This document shows positions 1 through 10,672 of a DNA stretch of 64,000 nucleotides, piece after piece. A program made the translations under genes and the position numbers. The stretch spans positions 33,714,679 through 33,778,678 of the forward strand of contig OZ024719.1 of the NCBI GenBank assembly GCA_964016875.1, written 5' to 3'. The stretch is from Fallopia convolvulus (Eukaryota > Streptophyta > Magnoliopsida > Caryophyllales > Polygonaceae). How positions within the stretch are numbered: the stretch's first letter is position 1; the number at the start of each line of letters is the position of its first letter. The notes beneath the pieces are model-generated. The model searched no databases. It saw only the letters and a program-made list of their open reading frames with translations, and was not told the DNA's origin.

Positions 1-567
1 GTTGAAAGCCAAAGCTCTCGTTTTCTCTCTATTGCAAGGAGAATTGGAAATTACAAATGAGTTGTCTAATCTGAAAATAAAACATCCTAAGCTATTTATA
101 TGTCTTGACAAAATAACAATAGAAATAATGCCTAATTAAAACTAAAAGATAACTAAGGCCCAAAATGGAAATGGCCCAATAAAACAAATCCAGCAAAACT
201 AAAAGATAGCATGCTCGTGCTCGGACTCGCACGCACACACGCGGACAGGCGCGCTCAGGGGCGCGCCGTATTGTTGCCGCGCTGGAACGAGCACGTCGTT
301 GCATCGCTGCGCGCCGTTGCATCGCGGGGCGCGTCGCATCGCTGAGGTTGGGGCGCGCCGCTGCAGCCTCGATACGATGATCCGTCGGCGCTCAAGACAC
401 ACACCGCCCTAGCCTTGGACTCCATACATGCTCCTGCCTCCTTAGCCATAGTGTAGCCCACAAAAGCATTCATCTCATGTTGTAGCTTCTTGGCTCGAGC
501 ACGGGTGAGTGGTCCATCAAAGAGTGTAGGCGCGCCCGGTGGAGGCTGCCTAGATGGTCCCTCATCA
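1..567 (-). repeat. Family A 3' LTR (partial)
   Basis: Direct repeat of 7123-7689. Its inner edge is CCCTCATCA at 559-567, which is TGATGAGGG on the element strand, so the LTR starts with the canonical TG. It contains the last 313 nt of the polyprotein ORF. A TATA-like CATATAAATA (minus strand) lies at 93-102. Confidence 0.92.
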
Positions 568-3500
568 ACCTCCCCTTCTTGGAAAGGATTCGACCCCGAA
601 TCCAGCTCTTCATCCTTGGCTAAGTACGGCGTAAGATCAGCGACATTGAAGGTGGCGCTCACACCATAATCCCCGGGCAGCTCTAATTTGTAAGCGTTGT
701 CTCCAATCCGTTGAAGCACCTTGAAAGGTCCATCGCCTCTTGGAGACAGTTTGTTCTTCCTTAGCTCCGGAAACCGCTCCTTCCTTAGATGCGCCCATAC
801 CAAATCGCCGGGCTGGAAAATCACGCGGCGCCGCCCATGGTTGGCGCGCCTAGCATTGTACTCGGCCTTTTGCTCCAACCGAGTCTTGGTTCGAGCATGC
901 AGCTCCTTAATAAATTCAACGTGCTTTCCTGCATCAAAACTTTCATGCTCCCTCATTGGAAATGGGGTAAGATCTAAGGGGGTGAGTGGGTTAGTACCAT
1001 AAACACATTCAAATGGAGTTAACATAGTAGATGAGTGCATAGTGCGATTGTAAGCAAACTCCACATGAGGTAAAGCTTCTTCCCACATTTTCAAATTCTT
1101 TTTAATAATGGTTCTAAGGATAGTAGCTAACGTCCTATTGGTCACTTCGGTTTGCCCATCAGTTTGTGGGTGGCTAGATGTAGAGAACATTAGCTTAGTT
1201 CCTAGCTTATTCCATAACGTCCTCCAAAAATGGCTAAGGAACTTGGTATCCCTATCACTCACTATTGTTTTTGGTATGCCATGAAGCCTAACTATTTCCC
1301 TAAAGAACAAGTTAGCTACATTACTAGCATCATCAGTTTTATGGCACGGCACAAAGTGTGCCATTTTTGAGAATCGGTCAACTACCACCATAATTGAATC
1401 CCTCCCCTTCTTAGTCCTAGGCAACCCTACTATAAAGTCCATGGATAAATCCTCCCAAGGGGCTGTAGGCGTAGGCAAAGGGGTGTAAAGTCCATGTGGC
1501 ATCAACCTAGATTTGGCTCTTAAACAATCAACACAACGCTTAACTACATTTTCAACGTCTGTAAGCATGTGTGGCCAATAAAAATGAACCCTAAGAGTAT
1601 GATAAGTTTTATCCCTCCCAAAATGTCCCATTAGGCTGCCCTTATGGGCTTCCTCAACCAACAATAAACGCAAAGAGCAACGAGGAATGCAAACTTTATC
1701 TACTCTAAATAAAAATCCATCATGAATGTAGTATTTCTCATCCGAACCCTTTTGCATGCAGCACTTAAAAGCATCACCAAAATCAATATCGTTCTCATAT
1801 AATTCACGAATGTAAGTAAATCCTAACACTCTAGAATCTAATGAGACAAGCAAAGCATGGCGACGTGACAAGGCATCGACTACTACATTATCCTTTCCTT
1901 TTTTATATTTTATGACATATGGAAATGTCTCAATGAATTCCATCCACCTACCATGCCTTCTATCCAATTTATCTTGACTCTTGAAATGTTTTAAAGATTC
2001 ATGGTCAGTTTTCAAGACAAATTCACTAGGCCAAAGATAATGTTGCCATGTTTTTAACACTCGAAACAAAGCATATAACTCTTTATCATAAGTTGAGTAG
2101 TTTAAATATGCACCTTTCAATTTTTCAGAAAAGAAGGCAATAGGCTTACCTTCTTGCATGAGAACGCCTCCAATTCCAATGCCACTCGCATCACACTCCA
2201 CTTCGAAGGGCCGAGTGAAGTCGGGCAAGGCCAGCAATGGGGCATGCGTCAATCTGTCTTTTAGGGCGTTGAATGCCCTTTCTTGTGCCTTCTCCCACTT
2301 GAACTCACTCATCTTCTTAGTGATTTCGGTCAAGGGAGCAGCAATGGTGCTAAAATCCCTCACGAATCTCCTATAGAAGCTGGCGAGGCCGTGGAAGCTC
2401 CTGACTTGGCCAATGGAGATAGGCGTCGGCCACTCTTGAATCGCCCTTATCTTGGCTTCGTCTACTTGTAGTCCTTTGGAGCTCACTACAAAACCAAGAA
2501 AAGTGACATGATTAGTGCACAATTCACATTTCTTCAAATTTGCATACAAGTGCTCTAATCTAAGTGTAGAGAGTACTTCCCTCAAATGATCTTCATGCGT
2601 TTCTAGGGATTTGCTATAAATCAGAATATCATCAAAATAAACAACAACAAATTTCCCTATGAAGTTTCTAAGCACATGATTCATTAGGCGCATGAAAGTA
2701 CTTGGGGCGTTTGTAAGCCTGAATGGCATAACAAGCCATTCATAGAGACCAAACTTGGTCTTGAAAGCTGTTTTCCATTCGTCCCCCTCCTTCATCCTTA
2801 TTTGATGGTAGCCACTTTTTAAATCTATCTTTGAAAAGATAGTGGCTCCATGCAATTCATCTAGCATGTCGTCTAGACGAGGGATGGGGTGCCTATACTT
2901 TACCGTTATGTTGTTAATAGCCCTACAATCGACACACATACGCCATGTGTTGTCTTTCTTAGGCACTAGCAACACCGGTACAACACAAGGGCTTAAACTT
3001 TCCCTAATGTATCCCTTATCCAATAACTCTTGGACTTGGGATTGGACTTCGTGAGTCTCCTTGGGGTTCATACGATAGGCTGGCCTATTAGGCAAGGATG
3101 CTCCGGGAATGAGATCAATTTGATGCTCGATTCCTCTAATTGGAGGTAAGCCAACCGGTATCTCATCGGGAAATACGTCATTGTATTCCTCAATGAGCCC
3201 CAAAATTTGTGGGGGCAAAGAGGCTCTAAGTTCCTCATTCAACAAACTCAGCTCCTTGCACAAGAGCATGAGTGTTGTTTGTCCATCCAAATACTCGGTC
3301 TCTAACTCCCGCTTGGAAGCCAAAAGTGCGCTGGAGGGTGGGAGATTGTTAGGTGAGCTCGTCTTACTCCGAGTTGTCCCCTTCTTTCCCTCACCTTCTC
3401 CACTTACCTTACTTACCTTCTTTTTGTCAAACTCCTCGGCCACCTGCATAGGCGTCATGGGTTTGAGCACTATGGTTTGGCCATTGTAGGTGAAGGTGTT

Positions 3501-5420
3501 CCGGTTGGTGAATCCATCATGCGTGACCTTCCTATCATATTGCCATGGGCGACCTAATAAAATGTGACAAGCCTGCATAGGAACTACATCACAAAGAACA
3601 ACATCCTCGTAATTCCCTAATTTAATAGAAACATGCGCTTGCTTGTTCACTTTAAGTTCTCCACAATCGTTCATCCAATGCAATTTATAAGGTCTAGGGT
3701 GTTGAGTCATAGATAATTGCAGTTTTTGTACCAGTTCAAGACTAGCAATGTTACAGCAACTTCCACTATCTATTATCATGTTGCAAACCTTACCCTTAAT
3801 TAAACATCGAGTATGAAATAGATTTTCACGTTGATTATCTTCACAAGGGGCTGGTTTTATATGCATGTTACGTCTAGCAATTAAAGACTCCCCTGATTCA
3901 TACTCTATCTCATCCTCATTATCATGCAAATCATCATTATTAGGCTCATTTTCATGCACATCATCAATTTCTTCCTCCGATTCATATTGGCCTAAATGAT
4001 TGATTAAAAGTGTTTTCTTGTTAGGGCAATCTTTCATCATGTGACCTCTACCTTGGCACTTAAAACACACAATATCCCTAGCTCTAGAGGAAGGGTTAGA
4101 GGTACTGCCCTTAGGAGCTGCCGAAGCTCCACTATTGGGGCCCTTGTTGTAGGATGGCGCGGTGCCCGCGGAAGGCTTGGTTCGGCCAGCTTGGTCTCCA
4201 TAGGCGCCGGCGGTGCTTCCTCGTTCCTTTGTAGGCGCGCCTTCCTTTCCATAAGACATGGTCTGGCCACGGTTGTTCCTCCATGAGTTGGGCTGGTTAC
4301 TCGTGCCTCGGCCTCCTAGAATCCGTGCCTTGTTCTTTTTCTCAACCTTCATAGCTAAATGTAACAAACCAGTCATAGTAGTATATGGATATAAATCGAC
4401 CTCATTAGCTAAAGAAGGATGTAAAACTCGAAGGAAACGTGCCATTGTGGACTCTTCATCCTCATCCACATTGGCCCTTACCATTGCCACTTGCATGGCA
4501 TTGTAAGTTTCCTCGGCACTCATTGAACCTTGCTTGAGATTCTCCAATCTTTGACGCAGCTCACGTGCATAATGTTGGGGAATGAAACGCCTCCTCATGA
4601 GGGCCTTCATTTGCTCCCAAGTTCCTATTGGTGCGTCAAGAGCTCTTCTCCTTTCCTTTACTAGATTATCCCACCAGATTAGTGCATAACCGGAAAATTC
4701 AAGGGTGGCGAGTTGTACCTTTTTATGCTCGGCAAAGTTATGGCAATTCCATATTTGTTCAATTTTCGTCTCCCACTCCATGTAGACGTCCGGGTCACAT
4801 TTGCCTTCAAAGGCTGGGATCTTCACTTTGATTTTTCCGACTCCATCTTGCTCGGGCTCCCTAGGCCGCCTTGGACGCCTATCTCTGTCTTCGCGCCTTG
4901 AATAGCGCTCCCAATGTTCATCATCTTCGGCGTCATACTCATCGAAATGGCCTTCTTGGCCTAGAGCTCTCCTATGTTCCTGAAAATCTTGAAAATTATT
5001 AGCACGATTTTGCCCTTCCCTAGCGGGAGAGGGTAATTGGCTAATTGGAATCCCTTGAGCAAAAATCCGGGGAGAATGGAAATGAGTTGAGTTCAAGTGA
5101 TCTTCCCTGTTTTGATGATGGGAAGTGGAGGCAAAATTCGGATCCATGCTGGACGGATGGAACGTAGGCGCAGACTCATGAACGCGCCCTTGCCCTTGGC
5201 TCGCCGCTGCGGCTGGATCGTGCGTCGTTGGCGTGGTGCCTGGCGCAACGCTCGGTGCGGCCCCCGGTTGAGGCGTCGTAAGTGTTTGCGCCTCCAAGGC
5301 AGCCATGCGCGAGTTGAGGCGCGCCATGTTGCTGTTGAGAGAGCTCAACAAATTGAACACATCGGGGTGAACCGGGTCGGGGCTCCTGGATCGGTGGGAT
5401 CCTCTCTCGTCTCCTGACAT
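255..5420 (-). CDS. Family A gag-pol polyprotein, intact ORF
   Basis: Single ORF of 1721 codons encoding a retrotransposon polyprotein: capsid, protease, reverse transcriptase, RNase H and integrase. I chose the ATG at 5420 (MSGDERGS); four codons further up there is only a TTG. Approximate residue positions are: gag core 210-380, with WW in the ALIWWDNL stretch; CCHC zinc knuckle CFKCQGRGHMMKDC near 450; aspartic protease DSGS near 548; reverse transcriptase catalytic YFDDILIYS near 927; RNase H region 1060-1180; integrase HHCC finger 1255-1295; the DDE core 1330-1420 including DRDTKF and TDGQTE; a GPF motif near 1560; and the C-terminal motif GPLTRARAKKLQ near 1640. The last ~104 residues are encoded inside the 3' LTR, past the polypurine tract. 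No stop or frameshift is seen, so the ORF could be functional. The RT context reads MPFRLTNAPSTF, where the B-family copies have MPFGLTNAPSTF. Confidence 0.93.
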   Translation of the reverse strand: MSGDERGSHRSRSPDPVHPDVFNLLSSLNSNMARLNSRMAALEAQTLTTPQPGAAPSVAPGTTPTTHDPAAAASQGQGRVHESAPTFHPSSMDPNFASTSHHQNREDHLNSTHFHSPRIFAQGIPISQLPSPAREGQNRANNFQDFQEHRRALGQEGHFDEYDAEDDEHWERYSRREDRDRRPRRPREPEQDGVGKIKVKIPAFEGKCDPDVYMEWETKIEQIWNCHNFAEHKKVQLATLEFSGYALIWWDNLVKERRRALDAPIGTWEQMKALMRRRFIPQHYARELRQRLENLKQGSMSAEETYNAMQVAMVRANVDEDEESTMARFLRVLHPSLANEVDLYPYTTMTGLLHLAMKVEKKNKARILGGRGTSNQPNSWRNNRGQTMSYGKEGAPTKERGSTAGAYGDQAGRTKPSAGTAPSYNKGPNSGASAAPKGSTSNPSSRARDIVCFKCQGRGHMMKDCPNKKTLLINHLGQYESEEEIDDVHENEPNNDDLHDNEDEIEYESGESLIARRNMHIKPAPCEDNQRENLFHTRCLIKGKVCNMIIDSGSCCNIASLELVQKLQLSMTQHPRPYKLHWMNDCGELKVNKQAHVSIKLGNYEDVVLCDVVPMQACHILLGRPWQYDRKVTHDGFTNRNTFTYNGQTIVLKPMTPMQVAEEFDKKKVSKVSGEGEGKKGTTRSKTSSPNNLPPSSALLASKRELETEYLDGQTTLMLLCKELSLLNEELRASLPPQILGLIEEYNDVFPDEIPVGLPPIRGIEHQIDLIPGASLPNRPAYRMNPKETHEVQSQVQELLDKGYIRESLSPCVVPVLLVPKKDNTWRMCVDCRAINNITVKYRHPIPRLDDMLDELHGATIFSKIDLKSGYHQIRMKEGDEWKTAFKTKFGLYEWLVMPFRLTNAPSTFMRLMNHVLRNFIGKFVVVYFDDILIYSKSLETHEDHLREVLSTLRLEHLYANLKKCELCTNHVTFLGFVVSSKGLQVDEAKIRAIQEWPTPISIGQVRSFHGLASFYRRFVRDFSTIAAPLTEITKKMSEFKWEKAQERAFNALKDRLTHAPLLALPDFTRPFEVECDASGIGIGGVLMQEGKPIAFFSEKLKGAYLNYSTYDKELYALFRVLKTWQHYLWPSEFVLKTDHESLKHFKSQDKLDRRHGRWMEFIETFPYVIKYKKGKDNVVVDALSRRHALLVSLDSRVLGFTYIRELYENDIDFGDAFKCCMQKGSDEKYYIHDGFLFRVDKVCIPRCSLRLLLVEEAHKGSLMGHFGRDKTYHTLRVHFYWPHMLTDVENVVKRCVDCLRAKSRLMPHGLYTPLPTPTAPWEDLSMDFIVGLPRTKKGRDSIMVVVDRFSKMAHFVPCHKTDDASNVANLFFREIVRLHGIPKTIVSDRDTKFLSHFWRTLWNKLGTKLMFSTSSHPQTDGQTEVTNRTLATILRTIIKKNLKMWEEALPHVEFAYNRTMHSSTMLTPFECVYGTNPLTPLDLTPFPMREHESFDAGKHVEFIKELHARTKTRLEQKAEYNARRANHGRRRVIFQPGDLVWAHLRKERFPELRKNKLSPRGDGPFKVLQRIGDNAYKLELPGDYGVSATFNVADLTPYLAKDEELDSGSNPFQEGEVDEGPSRQPPPGAPTLFDGPLTRARAKKLQHEMNAFVGYTMAKEAGACMESKARAVCVLSADGSSYRGCSGAPQPQRCDAPRDATARSDATTCSFQRGNNTARP
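568..580 (-). promoter_or_regulatory. Family A polypurine tract
   Basis: AAGAAGGGGAGGT on the element strand lies directly against the TG of the 3' LTR. This is the expected plus-strand primer site for reverse transcription. It lies inside the coding frame and encodes part of the QEGEVDEG stretch. Confidence 0.85.
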
Positions 5421-6696
5421 GATCACACACAACGCACTACAAGCAAATGGTTAATGTTAGTCAGAACAATAAACTCCTCGCTTGTGTTTCACTCGCTCTC
5501 ACTCTCGGGTGGTGTGATCGAGCTTGTTGTTGCAATCTGCTTTGAAATGATCAAAATCAAGTTGAAGTTTAGTAGATCAATCAAACACGAGAAGAGACAA
5601 GGTTGGAGAGGCACGAAATTAAACAAAGAAGACTCGAATGTAGCATAGAAGAATTAGAGAAAATGAGAAGATGACTCGATTATAAACAAAGGATGAAATG
5701 AAAAGACAAGGAAGAGATCAACCTGATTAAGTCCTTTTCACCTTGAATTCCTTAACCAAGTGCGACTTGGAATGGTTTGTTAGGTGAGGATAAGGGTGGC
5801 TCTTTGTGGAGGTAGGTCTCGTCAATGGCGTCCAAAGAATGAAAAAGGAGAGAAGACACAATGCTTGCACTGAATGAAATATACTTAGACTATGCACTAG
5901 TATGAAATGCAACTTGATGTATGAAACGTAAGAGATATTTCTGACTTTCGATTTTTTTTTTAATTCTCTTTTCTTTTTTTTTCTTTTTTTTTGATCAGAA
6001 ATAATTCACTTAATAAATGCGAAATAAAATGCTAATGCAAAGGGCAGACTATATGTGCAAGATATGAAATAGAAGTGGACGTTTGAACTTGGCTGGTGCA
6101 AAGAGTCTCAAGGCTGAAAAATAGGGATATGGATGACTTGGGCGTTGGAGAGAGGTGGGGATAGGAGTTGGGGTGAATCTGCTACAAAGTAGGAGGCGGG
6201 TGTGGGTTTTATGGCTGAAAATGAGTTTGTTGCTTAGCTTTGAAAGTCAACCTGATTTTTAGGAGGCTGAGTAGGAGTGGGTTGAAAATGATTTAATTTT
6301 AATTAAACAACTCCTACTAACTTAATAAAAACGTGGCTGAGAAGGGGTTGGCTTGGATCTCCCTTAAAGTTAGGAGCTGAATTTTGACTTTAAATAAATC
6401 AACTACTCCTATAATTAATAGAACGTGGCTGGTATTTTGAGAGGGTGGTGGTGAGTTTGAATGGAAGTGGTGGTCGTGAGTGGTTCTGAACTGATTGGGA
6501 GTGGCGGTTACTCGGTTTTAAGGGTGTGTTTGGATGGGGCGAAACAAACCACTACACAAGCAACAAATGGTCAGTACTATCAAGTTAATTAAAGCAAAGG
6601 AATTAATCAACCTGACCTTGAAGACGTTTTTCTTTTTGGCTTTTGTGGACTCTAATGGCGGATCGACTCGAACACAAGAAGAACGTCTACAACGAA
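5421..6696 (-). other. Family A untranslated leader
   Basis: About 1.28 kb lies between the primer binding site and the gag ATG, with no ORF that resembles a protein. It has T-rich and A-rich tracts, for example near 5950-5990. On the element strand TTTGCTTGTAG lies about 20 nt upstream of the ATG and looks like a 3' splice acceptor. The B-family elements have a similar sequence in the same place. Confidence 0.7.
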
Positions 6697-6708
6697 GCTC
6701 TGATACCA
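6697..6708 (-). promoter_or_regulatory. Primer binding site, initiator tRNA-Met type
   Basis: TGGTATCAGAGC on the element strand lies three bases inside the 5' LTR. It is complementary to the 3' end of plant initiator tRNA-Met, the common primer of plant Ty3/gypsy elements. Confidence 0.88.
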
Positions 6709-6711
6709 ATT

Positions 6712-7689
6712 TGGTGCGGGATTAAGGCCGCTTGATGCCCGATCTTCGACGTTCGTGACTCAAACAATAGAAACAAGAACAAAGTGGTCAGAAATGGATT
6801 CACACGAAAGCGACTCAATGAGGACAATGGAAGCAACGACTCAAAGACACAAAACAGACTCGGTGACAACAAACAAACGCAACAAAGAAACAAGGAAACG
6901 ACTCAATAAAGGACTGAAGATCAACTCCCAGAAACAACTAGAAGACCCTTGGCTCGAAGAGACAAGAACCAACTAGAATGATCGAGAAACCAACCTTTAC
7001 GATCTCACACAAACAAGGAGCAAGCCTTGTAGCACGAGAAAGGGGCTCGTGATTGTTGAAAGGCACCAATCTTCTATGAAATTGACACAATCCAAAACAA
7101 ACCAAGCTGCAAACACACACACGTTGAAAGCCAAAGCTCTCGTTTTCTCTCTATTGCAAGGAGAATTGGAAATTACAAATGAGTTGTCTAATCTGAAAAT
7201 AAAACATCCTAAGCTATTTATATGTCTTGACAAAATAACAATAGAAATAATGCCTAATTAAAACTAAAAGATAACTAAGGCCCAAAATGGAAATGGCCCA
7301 ATAAAACAAATCCAGCAAAACTAAAAGATAGCATGCTCGTGCTCGGACTCGCGCGCACACACGCGGACAGGCGCGCTCAGGGGCGCGCCGTATCGTTGCC
7401 GCGCTGGAACGAGCACGCCGTTGCATCGCTGCGCGCCGTTGCATCGCGGGGCGCGTCGCATCGCTGAGGTTGGGGCGCGCCGCTGCAGCCTCGATACGAT
7501 GATCCGTCGGCGCTCAAGACACACACCGCCCTAGCCTTGGACTCCATACATGCTCCTGCCTCCTTAGCCATAGTGTAGCCCACAAAAGCATTCATCTCAT
7601 GTTGTAGCTTCTTGGCTCGAGCACGGGTGAGTGGTCCATCAAAGAGTGTAGGCGCGCCCGGTGGAGGCTGCCTAGATGGTCCCTCATCA
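6712..7689 (-). repeat. Family A 5' LTR
   Basis: LTR of about 978 bp, TG...CA on the element strand. The outer end at 7689 is fixed by the repeat with 559-567. The inner end is placed next to the primer binding site and could be 6712 or 6715. GC-rich stretches at 7360-7500 are in the portion that, in the other LTR, encodes the polyprotein C-terminus. Confidence 0.88.
7215..7224 (-). promoter_or_regulatory. TATA-like box of family A 5' LTR
   Basis: CATATAAATA on the element strand, in the LTR that would drive element transcription. It lies about 465 bp inside the LTR, which leaves room for R and U5. No other promoter element was identified with confidence. Confidence 0.5.
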
Positions 7690-8452
7690 TGCGCCAACAC
7701 CCATGAATAACTAATGGTGTGTTTTCTTGAGAGCAAAACATAACATTTGTTGAAAGATCTGTTAGTGGATGTAAACCCAACCATCAGCAGCAAAGCCATG
7801 TCGTACATGTCAATATATGAAATAATTATACGACTTTATAACAATAATAATTGCCTCAGTATATAATTGAAAACTTACAAGATTGTACCTTTTGGTCTTG
7901 TGTGTATTGTCCATAATGGCGACATATGGGAACAACTTTAGTAGATGCAGCGAGGTGGGGTGCACAAAGAAGAGGATATCAATACAATCTAAACCACTTG
8001 TCCTATTCAGATATAATTTGTAATTCTTTCTTTGTAGAAAATGTAGTGCATATTGGGTGGTTGTCAGATTTTCACCATTCTTTTAGATACTTTGCCCTCA
8101 AATTTGAAATTTTCTTCCTCGATGTCACATTGCCGGGATAAATATTTCTCAACCGCTCCACTATACGAGCAGATGGCACATATATATAGATCAATTCCTT
8201 CACAACATTTTTTTTCCTTCTGTCAATTAAGCTAAAATTGAATTGCCAAGCAGACTAGTGGGGAGGTCGTGGTTGTGGACTCCGCACACAACTGTTACTG
8301 CCCACTTCCCAGTCGATTTACTTCTAACACCAAGCAACTCAAATTTGCAATTGCACTTTGCGTACAATGTTCGCACCTGAGGCGGTGTAACAATCGGGAT
8401 GACATTACCCTTCTTCCCAGATCTATACATACCATGCTTATGACATGCTAGC
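7690..8452 (-). pseudogene. MULE transposase remnant (FAR1-like, central part)
   Basis: Read on the minus strand from 8452 downward, the segment gives a FAR1/MuDR-type N-terminal module (YAKCNCKFELLGVRS, then GKWAVTVVCGVHNHDLP, about 8250-8430), then a stretch with IVERLRNIYPGNVTSRK (about 8100-8200). At 7880-7985 comes the start of the MULE DDE domain, with FVHPTSL followed by FPYVAIMDNTHKTKRYN. After an AT-rich gap of about 75 bp that begins GTAAG and could be an intron or decay, MALLLMVGFTSTNRSF follows at about 7755-7805. The D of IMD matches the first catalytic aspartate of MULE transposases. Several breaks show it is dead. Downstream it is cut at 7690 by element A; upstream it is cut at 8452 by the family C insertion. 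Confidence 0.75.
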
Positions 8453-10672
8453 TGATAGCGATTAAAGGACTATGAAGAAGACGCTTGCAAAGAAGGTGTC
8501 TAGGAGGCCAAAAACAAGATCTTTCCCAAGGTCTCGAGCGTTCAAGTTCAAAGAGGTGTTCATGGATTTGATATTATCTCTTCAAAATATCCATCCATGG
8601 TGTTCAAGGCCTCCAAGGAAGAGAATCAAGTTATGAAAATTCGGAAAGTTAAGAAACTCGTCAAATGGAAAACAATGCTCAGTAAAATGGTCGTAATTAG
8701 GGATAGAAAATTTATCTCAAGTCCGTTAAGTATACGTTGCAAAGATAATTAAAAGTTCTACAACTTTGTAGTTTACATCAACTTCAGAATCCAATAGCAA
8801 AGAGCCGAAAATTGTGTTTTACTGAGAGCTGTTCAAGTCTTACGGGAATCTTATCTTTGATATTTAATTCTATCTTTAGCTAGAACTTTAATAAGTGATA
8901 TTTTCCGCCATAGGCTTATGTTAGTGGCTGAAATATCTTGGTTACACTTTTATTGTTATCTTTTAAGTTTGTTAGGAGTTTGATAGGATAATTTTCTTAT
9001 CTAAATAAGTCAGATTAGAAAATTGATCTCAAGTCCGTTAAGTATGCGTTGGAAAAATAATTAAAAGTATAACCAAGATATTTCAGCCACTAACATAAGC
9101 CTATGGAAGAAAATATCACTTATTAAAGTTCTAGCTAAATATAGAATTAAATATCAAAGATAAGATTCTCGTAAGACTTGAACAGCTCTCAGTAAAACCC
9201 ATTTTTCGACTCTTTTCTTTTGGATTCTGGAATTGATGTAAACTACAAAGTTGTAAAATATTTATATATCTTTCCAACGCATACTTAACAGACTTGAGAT
9301 AAATTTTCTAGACAAAGTTATGACCATTTTACTGAGCATTGTTTTCCATTTGAGGGGTTTCTTAACTTTCCGAATTTTCATAACTTGATTCTCTTCCTTG
9401 GAGGCCTTGAACACCATGGATGGATATTTTGAAGAGATAATATCAAATCCATGAACACCTCTTTGAACTTGAAATGATAGCGATAAAAAGACCATGAAGA
9501 AGACGCTTGCAAAGAAGGTGTCTAGGAGGCCAAAAACAAGACCTTTCCCAAGGTCTCGAGCATTCAAGTTCAAAGAGGTGTTCATGGATTTGATATTATC
9601 TCTTCAAAATATCCATCCATGGTGTTCAAGGCCTCCAAGGAAGAGAATCAAGTTATGAAAATTCGGAAAGTTAAGAAAATCGTCAAATGGAAAACAATAC
9701 TCAGTAAAATGGTCATTACTTGGCTAGAATATTGATCTCAAGTCCGTTAAGTATGCGTTGGAAGGATAATTAAAAGTTCTACAACTTTATAGTTTACATC
9801 AACTTCAGAATCCAACAGCAAAGAGCCGAAAAATGGATTTTACTGAGAGCTATTCAAGTCTTACGGGAATCTTATCTTTGATATTTAATTCTATCTTTAG
9901 CTAGAACTTTAATAAGTGATATTTTCGGCCATAGGCTTATGTTAGTGGCTGAAATATCTTGGTTATACTTTTATTGTTATCTTTTAATTTTGTTAGGAGT
10001 TTGTTAGGATAATTTTCTTGTCTAAATAAGTCAGATAATTATTATTTGATTTATTTATGGTAAGAGAATTTAGATAGATGCTTTTTAATTATTTTAAGTT
10101 ATCTTTGGAAGCAAGACATGGACTGATTTACCCCTACTAGGGCCGGCCATGTTTGTGCCTTACTCTCCAAGGAACAGCTTTGTATTGTCTTTAAATACTT
10201 TGCAACTTAAGTTTAATAAAATTAGCTTGAGAGGAGATAAACCCTAGGAAGGTTTATATCATCCTTGGGCACAAAATCACACATGTGTTTGCTTGCAAAT
10301 TCGAGATCAACATCATCATCAATCGATCATCATCTTCTTCTCAATCGATCTCTCTTTTGTGTTTGTTCAATTTGATTTTATTGACTTAGTCAATTGTGGT
10401 TGTTCTAGATTTGATTGTTAAATATCAATCTAGTTAATCATTCGCATTTAGCGTTAGAGCCAATCCGATTGAACTATGAAAATTGATTGTTTCAATTTAT
10501 CAAATCAGTTTTTTTCAGTTCATAATCAATCTCGAGTTCATTGTTACTTGTGACGCAAGTCTTCTAATTTTCGAAAGCATTGTAGGTTGGAATTCGATTA
10601 CAAGGCAAGATCGGGATCCCGTGAGGTTATATACGAGGTTTCTAAGGAGTAATCCGAGGCAATCACATATCA
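8453..10672 (+). mobile_element. Rearranged LTR insertion, family C
   Basis: A 2220-bp block starts with TGATAGCG and ends with ...ATCACATATCA. CTAGC at 8448-8452 and 10673-10677 is a 5-bp target duplication, so the block behaves as one insertion. It consists of a 5' part of the LTR in direct orientation (about 8453-9012), a short direct piece (about 9013-9063), an inverted piece (about 9064-9474), and a full direct LTR (9475-10672). There is no internal coding region. Its 3' half resembles family B LTRs: AGGGCCGGCC, TAGCGTTAGAGCCAA and the ATCCGAGGCAATCAC end. It interrupts the MULE remnant. Confidence 0.8.
9475..10672 (+). repeat. Complete family C LTR
   Basis: 1198 bp, TGATAGCG...TATCA. 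The first ~550 bp repeat 8453-9012 with scattered differences. It includes GTCTTTAAATACTT near 10190 as a weak TATA-like site. No primer binding site follows at 10673, only the target duplication. Confidence 0.75.

Larger units (their letters stand above)
1..7689 (-). mobile_element. Ty3/gypsy LTR retrotransposon, family A (CRM-like), left end cut by window
   Basis: On the minus strand the order is 5' LTR (6712-7689), primer binding site, leader, one gag-pol ORF, polypurine tract and 3' LTR. Only the inner 567 bp of the 3' LTR are inside the window. Positions 1-567 and 7123-7689 match with three substitutions seen by eye (near 211, 268 and 297), so the insertion is recent. The right LTR ends in CA on the plus strand (TG on the element strand). 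The adjacent five bases, TGCGC at 7690-7694, should be the target duplication, but its partner is outside the window. The element sits inside a MULE transposase remnant. Placement in the CRM clade rests on the reverse transcriptase style, the absence of a classical chromodomain and the C-terminal TRARAKK motif. Confidence 0.9.

Noticed and set aside
7377..7808. 143-codon minus-strand frame joining MULE sequence to the LTR
   Set aside because: It is a chance fusion of the MULE remnant with the LTR copy of the element A polyprotein tail across the insertion joint.
9262..9585. 107-codon frame inside the family C block
   Set aside because: It spans the joint between inverted and direct LTR pieces and has no protein similarity that I recognise.
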